Shown: positions 1 to 7,558 of the stretch, one piece after another
How the letters are laid out: each line of letters opens with the position of its first letter
How positions within the stretch are numbered: the first letter of the stretch is position 1
Origin: Paenibacillus kobensis NBRC 15729
GTDB taxonomy: Bacteria; Bacillota; Bacilli; Paenibacillales; Paenibacillaceae
Direction: 5' to 3'
Assembly (NCBI RefSeq): GCF_004000825.1
Contig: NZ_BILZ01000039.1
Span: forward strand, 1-57,314
DNA length: 57,314 bases
Position numbers and translations under genes: made by a program
The notes under the pieces: model-generated
What the model was told of the DNA's origin: nothing
What the model saw: only the letters and a program-made list of their open reading frames with translations
Database searches by the model: none

Positions 1-22
1 CCAGGATCAAACTCTCCATAAA
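1..22 (-). rRNA. 16S rRNA, 5' end only
   Basis: The reverse complement of the first bases reads as the universally conserved 5' end of 16S rRNA (the 27F primer site, GAGTTTGATCCTGG). By alignment with E. coli numbering the last visible base is nucleotide 22, so the mature 5' end lies near position 22 here. The rest of the gene lies outside the window to the left. The adjacent leader contains the TTGTTCCTTGAAAACTGAAC string usual upstream of 16S genes in Bacillales. Confidence 0.93.
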
Positions 23-138
23 AGAAGTGCTTGTTTAGCTCATTTAAAGCTGACTTGCTATTAAAACATATCGCTCATTGTTCAGTTTTCAAGGAACAAA
101 TCTTTCGTCTCCATGTCGTTGTTCGCGACAGGATCTAT

Positions 139-168
139 AATGTAACACATTTCAACTTCGAGTGTCAA
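139..168 (-). promoter_or_regulatory. rRNA operon promoter, proximal (P2-like)
   Basis: On the minus strand there is a perfect -35 TTGACA at 163-168 and, after 18 bases, TACATT at 139-144 as the -10. It lies about 120 bases upstream of the 16S 5' end and reads toward it. Position and hexamers fit the proximal promoter of an rRNA operon; the transcription start itself is inferred. Confidence 0.65.
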
Positions 169-246
169 ACACTTTTTTCACCGCGTTTAATGCGCTGTTG
201 TGTTTGTGTTTCTCGTAAATTGTTTGCCGTTTTGGCGGCGAGATCT

Positions 247-276
247 ATCTTAGCACGCATCTTCCCCAATAATCAA
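247..276 (-). promoter_or_regulatory. rRNA operon promoter, distal (P1-like)
   Basis: On the minus strand, TTGATT at 271-276 and TAAGAT at 247-252 are separated by 18 bases, the latter preceded by TGC (extended -10 type). It reads toward the 16S gene about 100 bases upstream of the proximal promoter, so this operon probably has tandem promoters. The -35 is imperfect, hence moderate confidence. Confidence 0.5.
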
Positions 277-447
277 TCACCAATTTTAACCATTATAAAA
301 TAACGATACAAAGTGCTGAAGTTGCCATCCTGTTACCACTAATACGGGTAGCAGCCCGATGCATTCAAAATAGGCGGCTGTCCGGTTTCCTTTGTGTCTG
401 TTTCCTTCATATATGAATGGGTAGATGCATATGAGAGGAGACCCGAA

Positions 448-954
448 ATGGCCGTTATATTCAAAAGAGTCGGGAATACCGCGATATTCTCCGCTGATGC
501 CGAAGTGAAGACCAAGCAAGGCATCCTGGAGGTCAATTTTGTAGAAACCCAACGCATACCGAAAGGCAGCTTGAACGGAGTGCTGCAAATCTCCTTGAAC
601 GGCAAGCCTTTGATTATTGCCTCAAGCAGCGGCAAACCGAAATCATGCCACTGCAAGAACTGCAACTGTAAAACAAGACGCGTCCGGCAACAAATTCAAG
701 TCTATAACCGCAACAAGATTAAAGAACTCAGCAGTGCTATAACGCTGGTCTTTCGCAAGCTAAGACGCGAGTTGATCACATCTCAAACGAGAAAATCCGC
801 TGCTTCTGCTGCGGTGCCTTGCTTTATCAGGCTCCCATTATGCCGTCTTGCCTATTCCCAATACATTGTTGCCTGCAGGCTAAGGGGCAGACCTGCACAA
901 GAATGCTTACAGGAAGCCGACGCCATCTATAATAATTGCAAAGGCAATTGCTGA
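448..954 (+). CDS. hypothetical Cys-containing protein
   Basis: A 168-residue protein whose family I do not recognise. The start at 448 is chosen over an in-frame upstream ATG at 394 because GAGAGGAG sits eight bases before it. The N-terminal half is beta-rich looking (AVIFKRVGNTAIFSADAEV), followed by a compact CHCKNCNCK cluster near residues 67-75 that could bind a metal, then a basic stretch. The C-terminal segment carries further cysteines (residues ending CKGNC). No signal peptide or membrane segment is evident. It stands alone between the rRNA promoter region and a terminator. Function is unknown; a metal-binding or surface/spore-associated role would be guesswork. Confidence 0.6.
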   Translation: MAVIFKRVGNTAIFSADAEVKTKQGILEVNFVETQRIPKGSLNGVLQISLNGKPLIIASSSGKPKSCHCKNCNCKTRRVRQQIQVYNRNKIKELSSAITLVFRKLRRELITSQTRKSAASAAVPCFIRLPLCRLAYSQYIVACRLRGRPAQECLQEADAIYNNCKGNC

Positions 955-976
955 TTGGCATGAAGAAGATAGAAGA

Positions 977-1006
977 AAGCCGCCGAGGTCTCGGCGGCTT
1001 CGTTTG
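977..1006. terminator. hairpin between convergent genes
   Basis: AAGCCGCCGAG and its complement CTCGGCGGCTT (977-987 and 990-1000) form an 11-bp GC-rich stem. It lies 22 bases after the stop of the upstream plus-strand gene and beyond the end of the minus-strand MFS gene, so it may serve both. The T-runs on each side are short. Confidence 0.7.
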
Positions 1007-1071
1007 TGTCAGATTCTAAATCCTCTAAATTCGAATATCTTCATCACGGTTGCCGGGCCAAGGAATTACGA

Positions 1072-2331
1072 TTAACTCGCCACCCCTTGCACGCCCCCGA
1101 CATCCCGTCCCGTTCTTTTACTTTTGTATACCCGTACATAGCCCACGCTGCTGAGCAGACTCAGAACCACATTAATGGCGATTAACGCTTGGTAATTATG
1201 AAACAGATCATAGTTCAAGCCGCCTACATTGGCAGCAGCCACTCCCCCTAATTGATGAAACAATAAGAAAATGCCGGTTTGTAGACCGATTGACTTTGTT
1301 TTGAGGCTTTCGCCCGCCAGCAGAATGCCTCCCGGAATCGCGCCGAGATAAGTGGCTCCGAAGATTAAGGTAAATAGTACGGGAGACAAGTGAAATTGAG
1401 CGAACAGCACTGCGAACGCAATAGCTCGAATCAAGTACAGGCAGCCCAGTGCCAGCGCCCGCGGCATTTTGTCCAGCAGCGCTGCGAATACGAAACCGCC
1501 AACCATCTCCAGCACACCAAGAATGCTTAGCGAAGCGATAAACATCGAATGGGACACATGCGCGGTCTGCTGAATAGCCATCAGATGCATCTCGACTGTG
1601 CCTATGCTGAATCCGCAGGTAAACAGAGCAAAGATAACCGTCATGACCGTCGGATTCCGCGTGTAGCCGGACAACGTCTTCATCGACTGTTTCCATCCAG
1701 CTTTCCGTTCTGCGCGGTCATCGTCCGGACTTTGTTCAGACTGCGGACCTTCTTCGAACTTATCTTTGTTCTCCCTCATTACAAGCCATAATAGCAATAT
1801 CGACGACAATCCAATGGCGATGGAAATCTTGTAAGCCGTCATCCACGTGAGCCACGAATCATTATGCACAAAAATCGGTGTAATCGCAGCCAAGCCGATC
1901 GAGCTGGCGCTGCTGATGATCATCAATGCTTTGGCCCGGTGATGCCGGAACCACTGCGCAACGATCACATAGCTGGTGCTTGCACCGATCCCCGCCAGCC
2001 CGCCCAGCACACCGAATCCGATAAAATAGCCGGCGGGATGCCGAAACGCCAAAATAACGATCGCAGAGACGACCCCCATGGCGGTTCCCGCCGTCATCGT
2101 CACCTTGTACCCGAGCCTGTCGGTCAACCAACCGCCTAACGGGGCGCACAACGAGCCGATCAAGATGCTGGCAGACCATGCATAGCCAATAAAGCCTCTC
2201 GTAACATCAAGCGACTCGGAGATCGGGGCTTGATAATATTGAACGATGATACGACCTACGGAGCCCAGAAATCCGAATATCCATAAAAAGCCGACGATGA
2301 GCCAAGCGTACTTGGGTTCCTTGAACCACAT
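1072..2331 (-). CDS. MFS transporter
   Basis: A 419-residue integral membrane protein with about twelve hydrophobic helices and a charged central loop (residues ~195-220, rich in E, D, K). Motif A of the major facilitator superfamily is visible after TM2 as GGWLTDRLGYK. The overall pattern resembles the oxalate/formate antiporter (monocarboxylate porter) branch, but the substrate cannot be read from sequence. I start at the ATG at 2331 rather than the in-frame GTG at 2340, because AGGGAG sits eight bases upstream of the ATG and overlaps the GTG. It is preceded by a promoter with an operator-like dyad, suggesting substrate-inducible repression; no repressor gene is adjacent. Confidence 0.85.
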   Translation of the reverse strand: MWFKEPKYAWLIVGFLWIFGFLGSVGRIIVQYYQAPISESLDVTRGFIGYAWSASILIGSLCAPLGGWLTDRLGYKVTMTAGTAMGVVSAIVILAFRHPAGYFIGFGVLGGLAGIGASTSYVIVAQWFRHHRAKALMIISSASSIGLAAITPIFVHNDSWLTWMTAYKISIAIGLSSILLLWLVMRENKDKFEEGPQSEQSPDDDRAERKAGWKQSMKTLSGYTRNPTVMTVIFALFTCGFSIGTVEMHLMAIQQTAHVSHSMFIASLSILGVLEMVGGFVFAALLDKMPRALALGCLYLIRAIAFAVLFAQFHLSPVLFTLIFGATYLGAIPGGILLAGESLKTKSIGLQTGIFLLFHQLGGVAAANVGGLNYDLFHNYQALIAINVVLSLLSSVGYVRVYKSKRTGRDVGGVQGVAS

Positions 2332-2350
2332 GCTCTTCACTCCCTAAAAA

Positions 2351-2398
2351 ATACCGATTGGTATCTTTTACGGTATCCTTGGTTTACCATTTTGTCAA
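2351..2398 (-). promoter_or_regulatory. MFS gene promoter with palindromic operator
   Basis: On the minus strand TTGACA (2393-2398) is followed after 17 bases by TACCGT (2370-2375). Just downstream lies the dyad ATACC-GATT-GGTAT (2351-2364), and the -10 itself is part of a second GATACC half-site. The placement over the transcription start is what a TetR-type repressor of an exporter would use. The regulator is not in the window next to it. Confidence 0.55.
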
Positions 2399-2546
2399 CA
2401 AGTGATTCTTGAGGAACTTTGTAAGGTTGTCAGATTACCGTTTCTGAACACGTTTATCGAAAGCTGGCGATCTCGCTCGGAATAAAATGCATCTCACGGG
2501 CGAATAATCACTGTGGTAATGAAACCCTTACTGAAGGAGAATTGCC

Positions 2547-2762
2547 ATGAGCGATAACAAGCCATTCGACGCAGTGGAAGATCTCGTAAGCCTTGAGGCT
2601 CTATCGGCAATGAACGCCGCCCTCTCGCCGGATGAGAATGAGCCCTCCGACGATCATGATCGGAAGATCGAAGATCCGTCATTGGATCAGTCATTGGATC
2701 AGTCATTGGATCAGTCATTGGATCAGTCGATTCATTCCAATCACCGGGATGACTTAGCATAA
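2547..2762 (+). CDS. small acidic protein with SLDQ repeats
   Basis: A 71-residue acidic protein preceded by a good ribosome binding site (AAGGAGA, six bases before the ATG). The N-terminal two thirds is hydrophilic and rich in D and E. Residues ~45-60 consist of four perfect tandem copies of the tetrapeptide SLDQ encoded by a 12-bp DNA repeat. There is no membrane segment or signal peptide. A strong terminator follows about 85 bases after the stop. I do not recognise the family. The repeat count may vary between strains; the product is probably low-complexity and partly disordered. Confidence 0.6.
   Translation: MSDNKPFDAVEDLVSLEALSAMNAALSPDENEPSDDHDRKIEDPSLDQSLDQSLDQSLDQSIHSNHRDDLA
2679..2726 (+). 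repeat. 12-bp tandem repeat, four copies
   Basis: The unit TCATTGGATCAG occurs four times without a mismatch, in phase with the reading frame of the small protein around it (one SLDQ per unit). This is a typical substrate for slippage and copy-number change. Confidence 0.9.
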
Positions 2763-2846
2763 TCTCGCTCTTCGTCCCTGCGATAATCATGGTCACCGCA
2801 AGCTGAAACGATCCCAACTCCCATCCGCCACACCGTCTGGTAACTC

Positions 2847-2877
2847 AAAAAGCCGCACGAAGTGCGGCTTTTTGGCT
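2847..2877. terminator. Rho-independent terminator, probably bidirectional
   Basis: AAAAAGCCGCAC (2847-2858), loop GAA, GTGCGGCTTTTT (2862-2873). The stem carries A-runs on one side and T-runs on the other, so it can work on both strands. It separates the small plus-strand gene from the minus-strand kinase gene that ends at 2884. Confidence 0.85.
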
Positions 2878-2883
2878 TGAATG

Positions 2884-3867
2884 CTATCGATTTCGGCCGG
2901 TAGCTATCTGAATCGCACATCGGGCATGATACTCTGCGAGACTCTTCGCGAATTGCTGATCGGGAAAATGCCGGTGAAGCAGCTTCAATCCCCCTGCTGT
3001 CAACGACAGGTGATGGCAATACCGGTAAAACATCATCCGCTTCGGATCAAGATTGTTATTCCTTAAGTAACGATAGAACTCTCCGAACCGAAGCTCTAAG
3101 AAGCTGTGTTCATGTTCGGGATCGAAGAATCCCGCTCCTTCAATATCAATAAGGTACGGCTGCATTTTACTATCTATTAATATATGATCAGGACCGAGTT
3201 CCCCATGTATGAAGCTGTACCGGCTCCCGGGCTCTATATCTGCTTCCAGTTCGTATAACTTATCAAGCAAGGTGCTATAACTCTCCCTCACATCCTGCAT
3301 GTGCTCGAAGGCATACGATAGGGACATTTCCGCATGCTTCCGCTGAGCTTCAGAACACGGTCTATCGTTGCTTCCGTCAAAGTCGGCATTTCCGTAATAA
3401 TCCCTTTCGATTGCGTGCATGTTAGACAACATACTCCCAATCCGGTGAAACAACTCATCCTGAACTTTGGGGTCTTCATGGTGAAAATATGCCTCGGCTT
3501 TCTGCCCTTCTATATACTCGACAAGTGCAAAGTCAAAAGGATGCCGGTCTTTCTTGTTATTCAGATCATATAAGGCAGGCGTCTGGACTCCATGTTGTCG
3601 GAGATAACGATTGTTCATAGCGAAGAGATGGCTGCCGTATGAACGTTGGAATGCCGGATCGTTCAAGACCTCTTCCTGGAAGTAGTTGCGGGACAGATCC
3701 CACACATAGAGCACACAAGCAAACCCGTTCTTGCAGTCGATCTTGTAAATGACTTTTTGCGCGCCACCGTAAGTTCTTGCGACTTCAGCCACGGAATAGC
3801 CGGTGCCAAATACTTGGTGCATATACTCCTGTATTTCTCCATGAGTGAGATGACTAGCAGGTTTCAT
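2884..3867 (-). CDS. APH-family phosphotransferase
   Basis: A 327-residue protein of the aminoglycoside phosphotransferase/choline kinase-like superfamily. The Brenner-type catalytic motif is seen as FIHGELGPDHILID near residues 220-233, followed by LIDIEGAGFFDPE, the metal-binding D equivalent of DFD. The N-lobe has the expected beta-rich nucleotide-binding character (QKVIYKIDCKNG). Such proteins phosphorylate small hydroxylated molecules with ATP or GTP in the cytoplasm; the substrate here is unknown and antibiotic resistance should not be assumed. The start ATG at 3867 has CGGAG nine bases upstream. It is monocistronic, with a terminator at each end. Confidence 0.8.
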   Translation of the reverse strand: MKPASHLTHGEIQEYMHQVFGTGYSVAEVARTYGGAQKVIYKIDCKNGFACVLYVWDLSRNYFQEEVLNDPAFQRSYGSHLFAMNNRYLRQHGVQTPALYDLNNKKDRHPFDFALVEYIEGQKAEAYFHHEDPKVQDELFHRIGSMLSNMHAIERDYYGNADFDGSNDRPCSEAQRKHAEMSLSYAFEHMQDVRESYSTLLDKLYELEADIEPGSRYSFIHGELGPDHILIDSKMQPYLIDIEGAGFFDPEHEHSFLELRFGEFYRYLRNNNLDPKRMMFYRYCHHLSLTAGGLKLLHRHFPDQQFAKSLAEYHARCAIQIATGRNR

Positions 3868-4047
3868 CGTATAACGCTCCGTTCATCTGTATTTGCCGGC
3901 CGGCAACATAAATGTATAAAAATTGCATAGAAAAGTATAGACTGTTTCTTTCCGGTCTGTTAGAGTGTTGATTAGGGTCTATGTATTTGCGGAGTTGATG
4001 CTTCGTTGTTGATTCGAGACTAACAATGAACCTTAATATATGAGAAG

Positions 4048-4083
4048 GGCCGGGAGCTCACCTATGAGCTGACCCGGCCTTTA
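4048..4083 (-). terminator. Rho-independent terminator of the YiaA/B-like gene
   Basis: On the minus strand, just after the stop at 4091, GGCCGGGTCAGCTCATAGG pairs with GTGAGCTCCCGGCC in an interrupted GC-rich hairpin, followed by CTTCT. The stem is long and lies eight bases after the coding region. Confidence 0.7.
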
Positions 4084-4090
4084 ACATTCA

Positions 4091-4567
4091 TTACCCTCTA
4101 ATTTCGCGCCCCGCATCTTGCTCGGCGAGAATCTCTTTGTCTTCCGCGTTATCCCTCGTCACTTTCTGAACGCCAATCGCACTATAGGAGATCAGCAGAA
4201 TAACCGCAATGTAGTATCCTTTGACATTCAATTCGAATGTTGCGTTGTAAAGGCCGATGAAGAACATCGCATATCCGATAACTAAACCCGCAATGGCTAC
4301 ACCCGTGAATGCCTGTGTATTCCTCATCCTATGTTTCGGATTATCCAATCGTATTTCTTTATCTTCAGCATTATCACGGACAACCTTCTGCACCATGATA
4401 CAAGTAATCGTGATCAACACCATGCAAAGCAGATAATACCCTTTGACGTTCAATTCCCAGTCCGCGTTATATACGCCAAGACAGAATAGAAAGAGACCTG
4501 CAATTAGCGCAAAATACGATGCTCCCGTGAATGCCGCCGTGTTGCGTCTGCGATATCTGTGATTCAT
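4091..4567 (-). CDS. YiaA/YiaB-type membrane protein
   Basis: A 158-residue membrane protein built from two tandem copies of the same module. Each has RNTxAFTG, two transmembrane helices, YNAxxELNVKGYY, and ends with QKVxRDNAEDKEI. This is the YiaA/B two-helix domain arrangement. Copy 1 spans about residues 8-75 and copy 2 about 81-150, giving four helices in all. The function of the family is not established. The ATG at 4567 has GGAGAGG six bases upstream. The neighbours are on their own transcripts. Confidence 0.8.
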   Translation of the reverse strand: MNHRYRRRNTAAFTGASYFALIAGLFLFCLGVYNADWELNVKGYYLLCMVLITITCIMVQKVVRDNAEDKEIRLDNPKHRMRNTQAFTGVAIAGLVIGYAMFFIGLYNATFELNVKGYYIAVILLISYSAIGVQKVTRDNAEDKEILAEQDAGREIRG

Positions 4568-4766
4568 GAGGAATCCTCTCCTACAGTAGATTAGAAAATC
4601 TTTGTACTATTTTCCATTGCTCCCTGCGAATTCTAAGCTTATTGTAAGGTAGTAATTGGATCTGTGATAGTACTAATTTCGTATAGTACCGGGCACGGTA
4701 GGAAAATAACGGTTTATGTAGAAACTAAGAATACTCGACGATTATAACCATAAGGGAGCTGACAGC

Positions 4767-5171
4767 GTGTTTTTACACTTTTTGCAACAGAAGGAGCATA
4801 AGGAAGCCTTCCTCGAGCTGGCGAATATCGTAGCTAGCGCCGACGGCTTCGTTAGTCTTAAGGAAAAAGGCGGGCTGCGCATAATTGCGGCAGAGCTGGA
4901 TTTGCAGGCGGCTCCGGCATCGCGTACACTCACGGACATTCTCGGCTGCGTGCAGGATGAGCAGGTACGGCATATTTTTATGGTGGAAATGCTGCTGCTT
5001 AGCTATGCCGACGGCGATTACAATGACGATGAGAAGGAAATCATTATGGAGATGAAGCGGCAATTCGGTATCTCCGACGAGAAATACGAAGCGTTCAAGG
5101 ATTGGGTGGTTCGCATGGATCAGCTGAAGATCGAGGGCGTGAAGCTCATTCTGAACATGCCTAAGCTTTAG
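4767..5171 (+). CDS. TerB-like protein
   Basis: A 134-residue all-helical, acidic protein resembling the TerB/tellurite resistance fold: an N-terminal helix with ADGFVSLKE (D-x-x-xxxE) and a second acidic helical motif YADGDYNDDEKEII. These paired acidic motifs are the metal-binding signature of TerB-type domains. It starts at a GTG (4767) with AAGGGAG nine bases upstream. No other ter genes are nearby, so a tellurite role is not implied; a cytosolic divalent-metal or stress-related role is inferred. Confidence 0.7.
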   Translation: MFLHFLQQKEHKEAFLELANIVASADGFVSLKEKGGLRIIAAELDLQAAPASRTLTDILGCVQDEQVRHIFMVEMLLLSYADGDYNDDEKEIIMEMKRQFGISDEKYEAFKDWVVRMDQLKIEGVKLILNMPKL

Positions 5172-5212
5172 TCTATTAGCAAACGCAGTCTTCTCTTCTT
5201 TAAATGAAAAGG

Positions 5213-5246
5213 AGCCTGAGGGAAGCTATCCCTTCAGGCTCTTTGC
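5213..5246. terminator. shared terminator of convergent terB-like and ldh genes
   Basis: GAGCCTGAGGGA (5213-5224) pairs with TCCCTTCAGGCTC (5230-5242) with one bulged base, then TTT. A-rich sequence on the other side would give U-runs on the minus transcript as well. It lies midway between the two stop codons. Confidence 0.8.
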
Positions 5247-5253
5247 TTTATCT

Positions 5254-6168
5254 CTACACTTGGATCGATTGAATAAGCTCCTTCAGTTTCTGTGCCGAAC
5301 GGTGAAGCTTCTCGCGTTCTCCATCCGAAATTTCCAGCTGGAGTACCTCGCGGACGCCGGTGCGATCCACGACGCAAGGAACGCCCAGATAAACATCCGA
5401 TACGCCATGGTAGTCCTGAAGCAGCGTCGAAACATTAAGCACGGCGCCTTCGTCGCGGAGAATTGCGGTGCAGATCCGGTCCAGCGCGAGGGCAATCGCG
5501 TAGTAGGTAGCCCCCTTAGCCGAGATAATCTCGTAAGCCGCATCCCTTGTGCTTGTGAAAATTCTCTCCTTCGTCTCTTCGTCGAACGGAATGCGGGTTC
5601 CGGCGACATTGGCCAAGCTCCACACCGGAAGCTCGGAATCGCCATGCTCGCCGATAATATGGGCGTGCACGCTGCGAGGGTCGATGCCTAGCTCTTCGCC
5701 GATCAGATAACGAAAGCGCGCGCTGTCGAGCAGCGTGCCCGAGCCGACAACCCGATTAGCCGGCCACTTCGACTTGTGCAACGTGAAGTAGCTCATGATG
5801 TCGACCGGGTTGGATGCGATCAGCAGAACGCCATCCTGGTTATACTTAAGCACCTCCGTCATGATGCTGTCGAAGATGTCGACATTTCTCTTCAACAGAT
5901 CGATTCTCGTCTCGCCTGGCTTCTGGGCAGCGCCCGCCGTAATGATAATAATGTTGGCATCGCGGCAATCCTCATAATCGCCCGCCCACACCTTCGTTCT
6001 CCCGAGGAAAGGAAGGCCGTGGTTCATGTCGATGGCGTCGCCTTTCGCCTTGCCTTTGTTAGCGTCAATGAGCACCAGCTCGTCCGCCCGCTCCCTGAGC
6101 AACAGCGTATAAGCAGTCGTCGCGCCGACGGCTCCTACTCCAATAACTACGATCTTTGTTTTACTCAT
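5254..6168 (-). CDS. ldh: L-lactate dehydrogenase
   Basis: Reduces pyruvate to L-lactate with NADH in the cytoplasm, recycling NAD during fermentation. The 304-residue protein has the Rossmann motif GVGAVGATTAY near the N-terminus, ASNPVDIMSY, the catalytic histidine in IIGEHGDSELPVWS, and the substrate-binding R in the mobile loop region (KPGETRIDLL). I start at the ATG at 6168 (MSKTKIVV), with ACGGAGGG eight bases upstream; an in-frame upstream start would add an untypical basic tail and lies wholly inside the previous gene. The start overlaps the end of the FNT-channel gene by 8 bp, which indicates translational coupling in one operon. Confidence 0.93.
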   Translation of the reverse strand: MSKTKIVVIGVGAVGATTAYTLLLRERADELVLIDANKGKAKGDAIDMNHGLPFLGRTKVWAGDYEDCRDANIIIITAGAAQKPGETRIDLLKRNVDIFDSIMTEVLKYNQDGVLLIASNPVDIMSYFTLHKSKWPANRVVGSGTLLDSARFRYLIGEELGIDPRSVHAHIIGEHGDSELPVWSLANVAGTRIPFDEETKERIFTSTRDAAYEIISAKGATYYAIALALDRICTAILRDEGAVLNVSTLLQDYHGVSDVYLGVPCVVDRTGVREVLQLEISDGEREKLHRSAQKLKELIQSIQV

Positions 6169-6982
6169 TCGAATCGCCCTCCGTAATAGTAGTCGTTGCA
6201 TCGAGTTCATCCAGAAATGGCTTGTTCACGTAGTAGTACATGATGCCCATCAGTACCGCTCCGCCTATAATATTGCCTAAGGTGACCGGAATCAGGTTAT
6301 GAGCGACCCCGCCCATGGATATCGTCCCCGGATGATGCAGTACCAGCGCAATCGCGAACGTGCACATGTTGGCTATGCTATGCTCGTAACCCGAGATGAA
6401 GAAGCAGAACACGAACAGAATCATGGCGAACATCTTCGCACCGTCGCCCTTAAGGGACAACGGGATGAAGAAGGCAAGACAGACGAGCCAGTTACAGAGA
6501 ATAGCCCGGAAGAACAGCTCCGTCATAGGCAAATTCATCTTCTTATCCACGACGCTGAGCAGGAATCCGTTAACGGACGACTCAGCGAATAACCCGGTCG
6601 TATAGATCATGAATGCGAAAAAGGCTGCGCCGATAATGTTGCCAATGTAGGTGTACAGCCATAGTTTCAGTACGGTACTCCATTCCATTTTTCGCCTCAG
6701 CGCGGTGTACGTGTAGTAAAAGGTGTTGCCGGTGAACAGATCCCCTCCCCCGTAGGAGATCAGGATGATGGCCGCCCCGAACGTAATCGCCGCCATCGGA
6801 TAAGTGAGCGGGGAATGCTCCCCATAGAAGAAGCTGCCCGTCTTGAATGCCACGATAACACCGAACCCGATGAACATACTCGCTAGCGCGGAACGCGCAA
6901 TATACCGAAGCCGGCTCTGCTTGAACACCTTGAGCTTCTTCAAGGCCAGCTGTTCCACCTTCTTAAGTGCGGCAGCTTCCAT
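6161..6982 (-). CDS. formate/nitrite transporter (FNT) channel
   Basis: A 273-residue membrane channel of the FocA/NirC family. Hallmarks are GGGDLFTGN after TM2, CNWLVCLA, GYEHSIANM, and HNLIPVTLGNIIGG, the conserved re-entrant loop motifs that line the pore. Family members conduct formate, nitrite, hydrosulfide or lactate and act as pentamers. Being in one operon with ldh behind an Fnr site makes export of fermentation acids (formate or possibly lactate) the most attractive role; this is inference. The N-terminal ~30 residues are basic and amphipathic, longer than in FocA. Neighbour ldh overlaps its 3' end. Confidence 0.88.
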   Translation of the reverse strand: MEAAALKKVEQLALKKLKVFKQSRLRYIARSALASMFIGFGVIVAFKTGSFFYGEHSPLTYPMAAITFGAAIILISYGGGDLFTGNTFYYTYTALRRKMEWSTVLKLWLYTYIGNIIGAAFFAFMIYTTGLFAESSVNGFLLSVVDKKMNLPMTELFFRAILCNWLVCLAFFIPLSLKGDGAKMFAMILFVFCFFISGYEHSIANMCTFAIALVLHHPGTISMGGVAHNLIPVTLGNIIGGAVLMGIMYYYVNKPFLDELDATTTITEGDSNE

Positions 6983-7060
6983 ATCCGTTCACCTCTAATT
7001 TTGAGATTGTAAACTAGCTCAAACCTTAGCTCGGTGAGATGATGATCACCGGTTATTCAG

Positions 7061-7103
7061 ATCATAAAGAATATGCGGACATCTAGCTGTGATAATGATC
7101 ACA
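7061..7103 (-). promoter_or_regulatory. Fnr-dependent promoter of the FNT-ldh operon
   Basis: The sequence TGTGA-TAATGA-TCACA (7088-7103) is a perfect Fnr/CRP-class palindrome. Reading on the minus strand, a -10 TATGAT lies at 7061-7066, putting the likely start near 7054 and the dyad centre about 41.5 bases upstream, the class II activator position. There is no good -35, as expected for an activator-dependent promoter. In Bacillus, Fnr activates fermentative genes under oxygen limitation; the same is inferred here. A second loose dyad GGTGA...TCACC at 7033-7050 would lie just downstream of the start. Confidence 0.75.
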
Positions 7104-7218
7104 CCGCATGTGACTTCAACGGTGAATTAAAGGGATTCATAAGCAGCGCAAACGTCAAATAGCCCTCATCCAGTTGGTGGGGACTGTTTAATAATGTGAG
7201 CTGTTGTTGTTTGAGTTA

Positions 7219-7247
7219 TTGACAGAATATTCTGCATATCTTATATT
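7219..7247 (+). promoter_or_regulatory. SigA-type promoter of the T-box leader
   Basis: TTGACA (7219-7224), 17-base spacer, TATATT (7242-7247). It reads into the T-box leader with a predicted start near 7254. Both hexamers are close to consensus, so regulation is probably exercised mainly at the leader. Confidence 0.8.
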
Positions 7248-7269
7248 GAACTTAATTTATAATTATCGA

Positions 7270-7517
7270 ATGCGATGACGAGGACAAGTAGATCCGGAAA
7301 CGCCGTTCAGAGAACTGCCGGTTGGTGCGAGGCAGCGGATATCCGAATCAAAAATCACCTCAGAGCTGGCCCCCGAATGAATAGTAGATGGGCCCGGGAT
7401 TCTACCGTTACAAAGAAGCACCGTTGTTGGACGGTGGCTAAGGGGGCGTTTATTATAACGTCAATCAGAGTGGTACCGCGGAGAAACTCCGTCTCTAATG
7501 GGATGGGGCTTTTTTGC
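7270..7517 (+). promoter_or_regulatory. T-box riboswitch leader
   Basis: A complete T-box leader. Stem I elements are GAGGACAAGTAG near 7277, the AGAGA-type bulge and GGTTGGTG near 7319-7327, with CAGAG after the specifier loop. The T-box proper is GAGTGGTACCGCG (7468-7480). The terminator is a nine-pair hairpin CTCCGTCTC/GGGATGGGG (7487-7508) followed by CTTTTTT. The UGGU of the T-box predicts a tRNA with discriminator A. In the specifier loop the triplet immediately before ACCTCAGAG is ATC (7354-7356), which suggests isoleucine; the neighbouring register is ambiguous. Uncharged tRNA would stabilise the antiterminator and switch on the downstream acetyltransferase. Confidence 0.9.
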
Positions 7518-7558
7518 GTCTTCATAAATGAAAGAGCAGATGAAAGGGTGATATTGCA

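Noticed and set aside
2679-2726. Short direct repeats as a CRISPR array
   Set aside because: Units are only 12 bp and contiguous with no spacers; they are in frame within a small gene.
2884-3867. Calling the two APH-type kinases antibiotic resistance genes
   Set aside because: The superfamily has many other substrates, and nothing here identifies an aminoglycoside or macrolide pocket.
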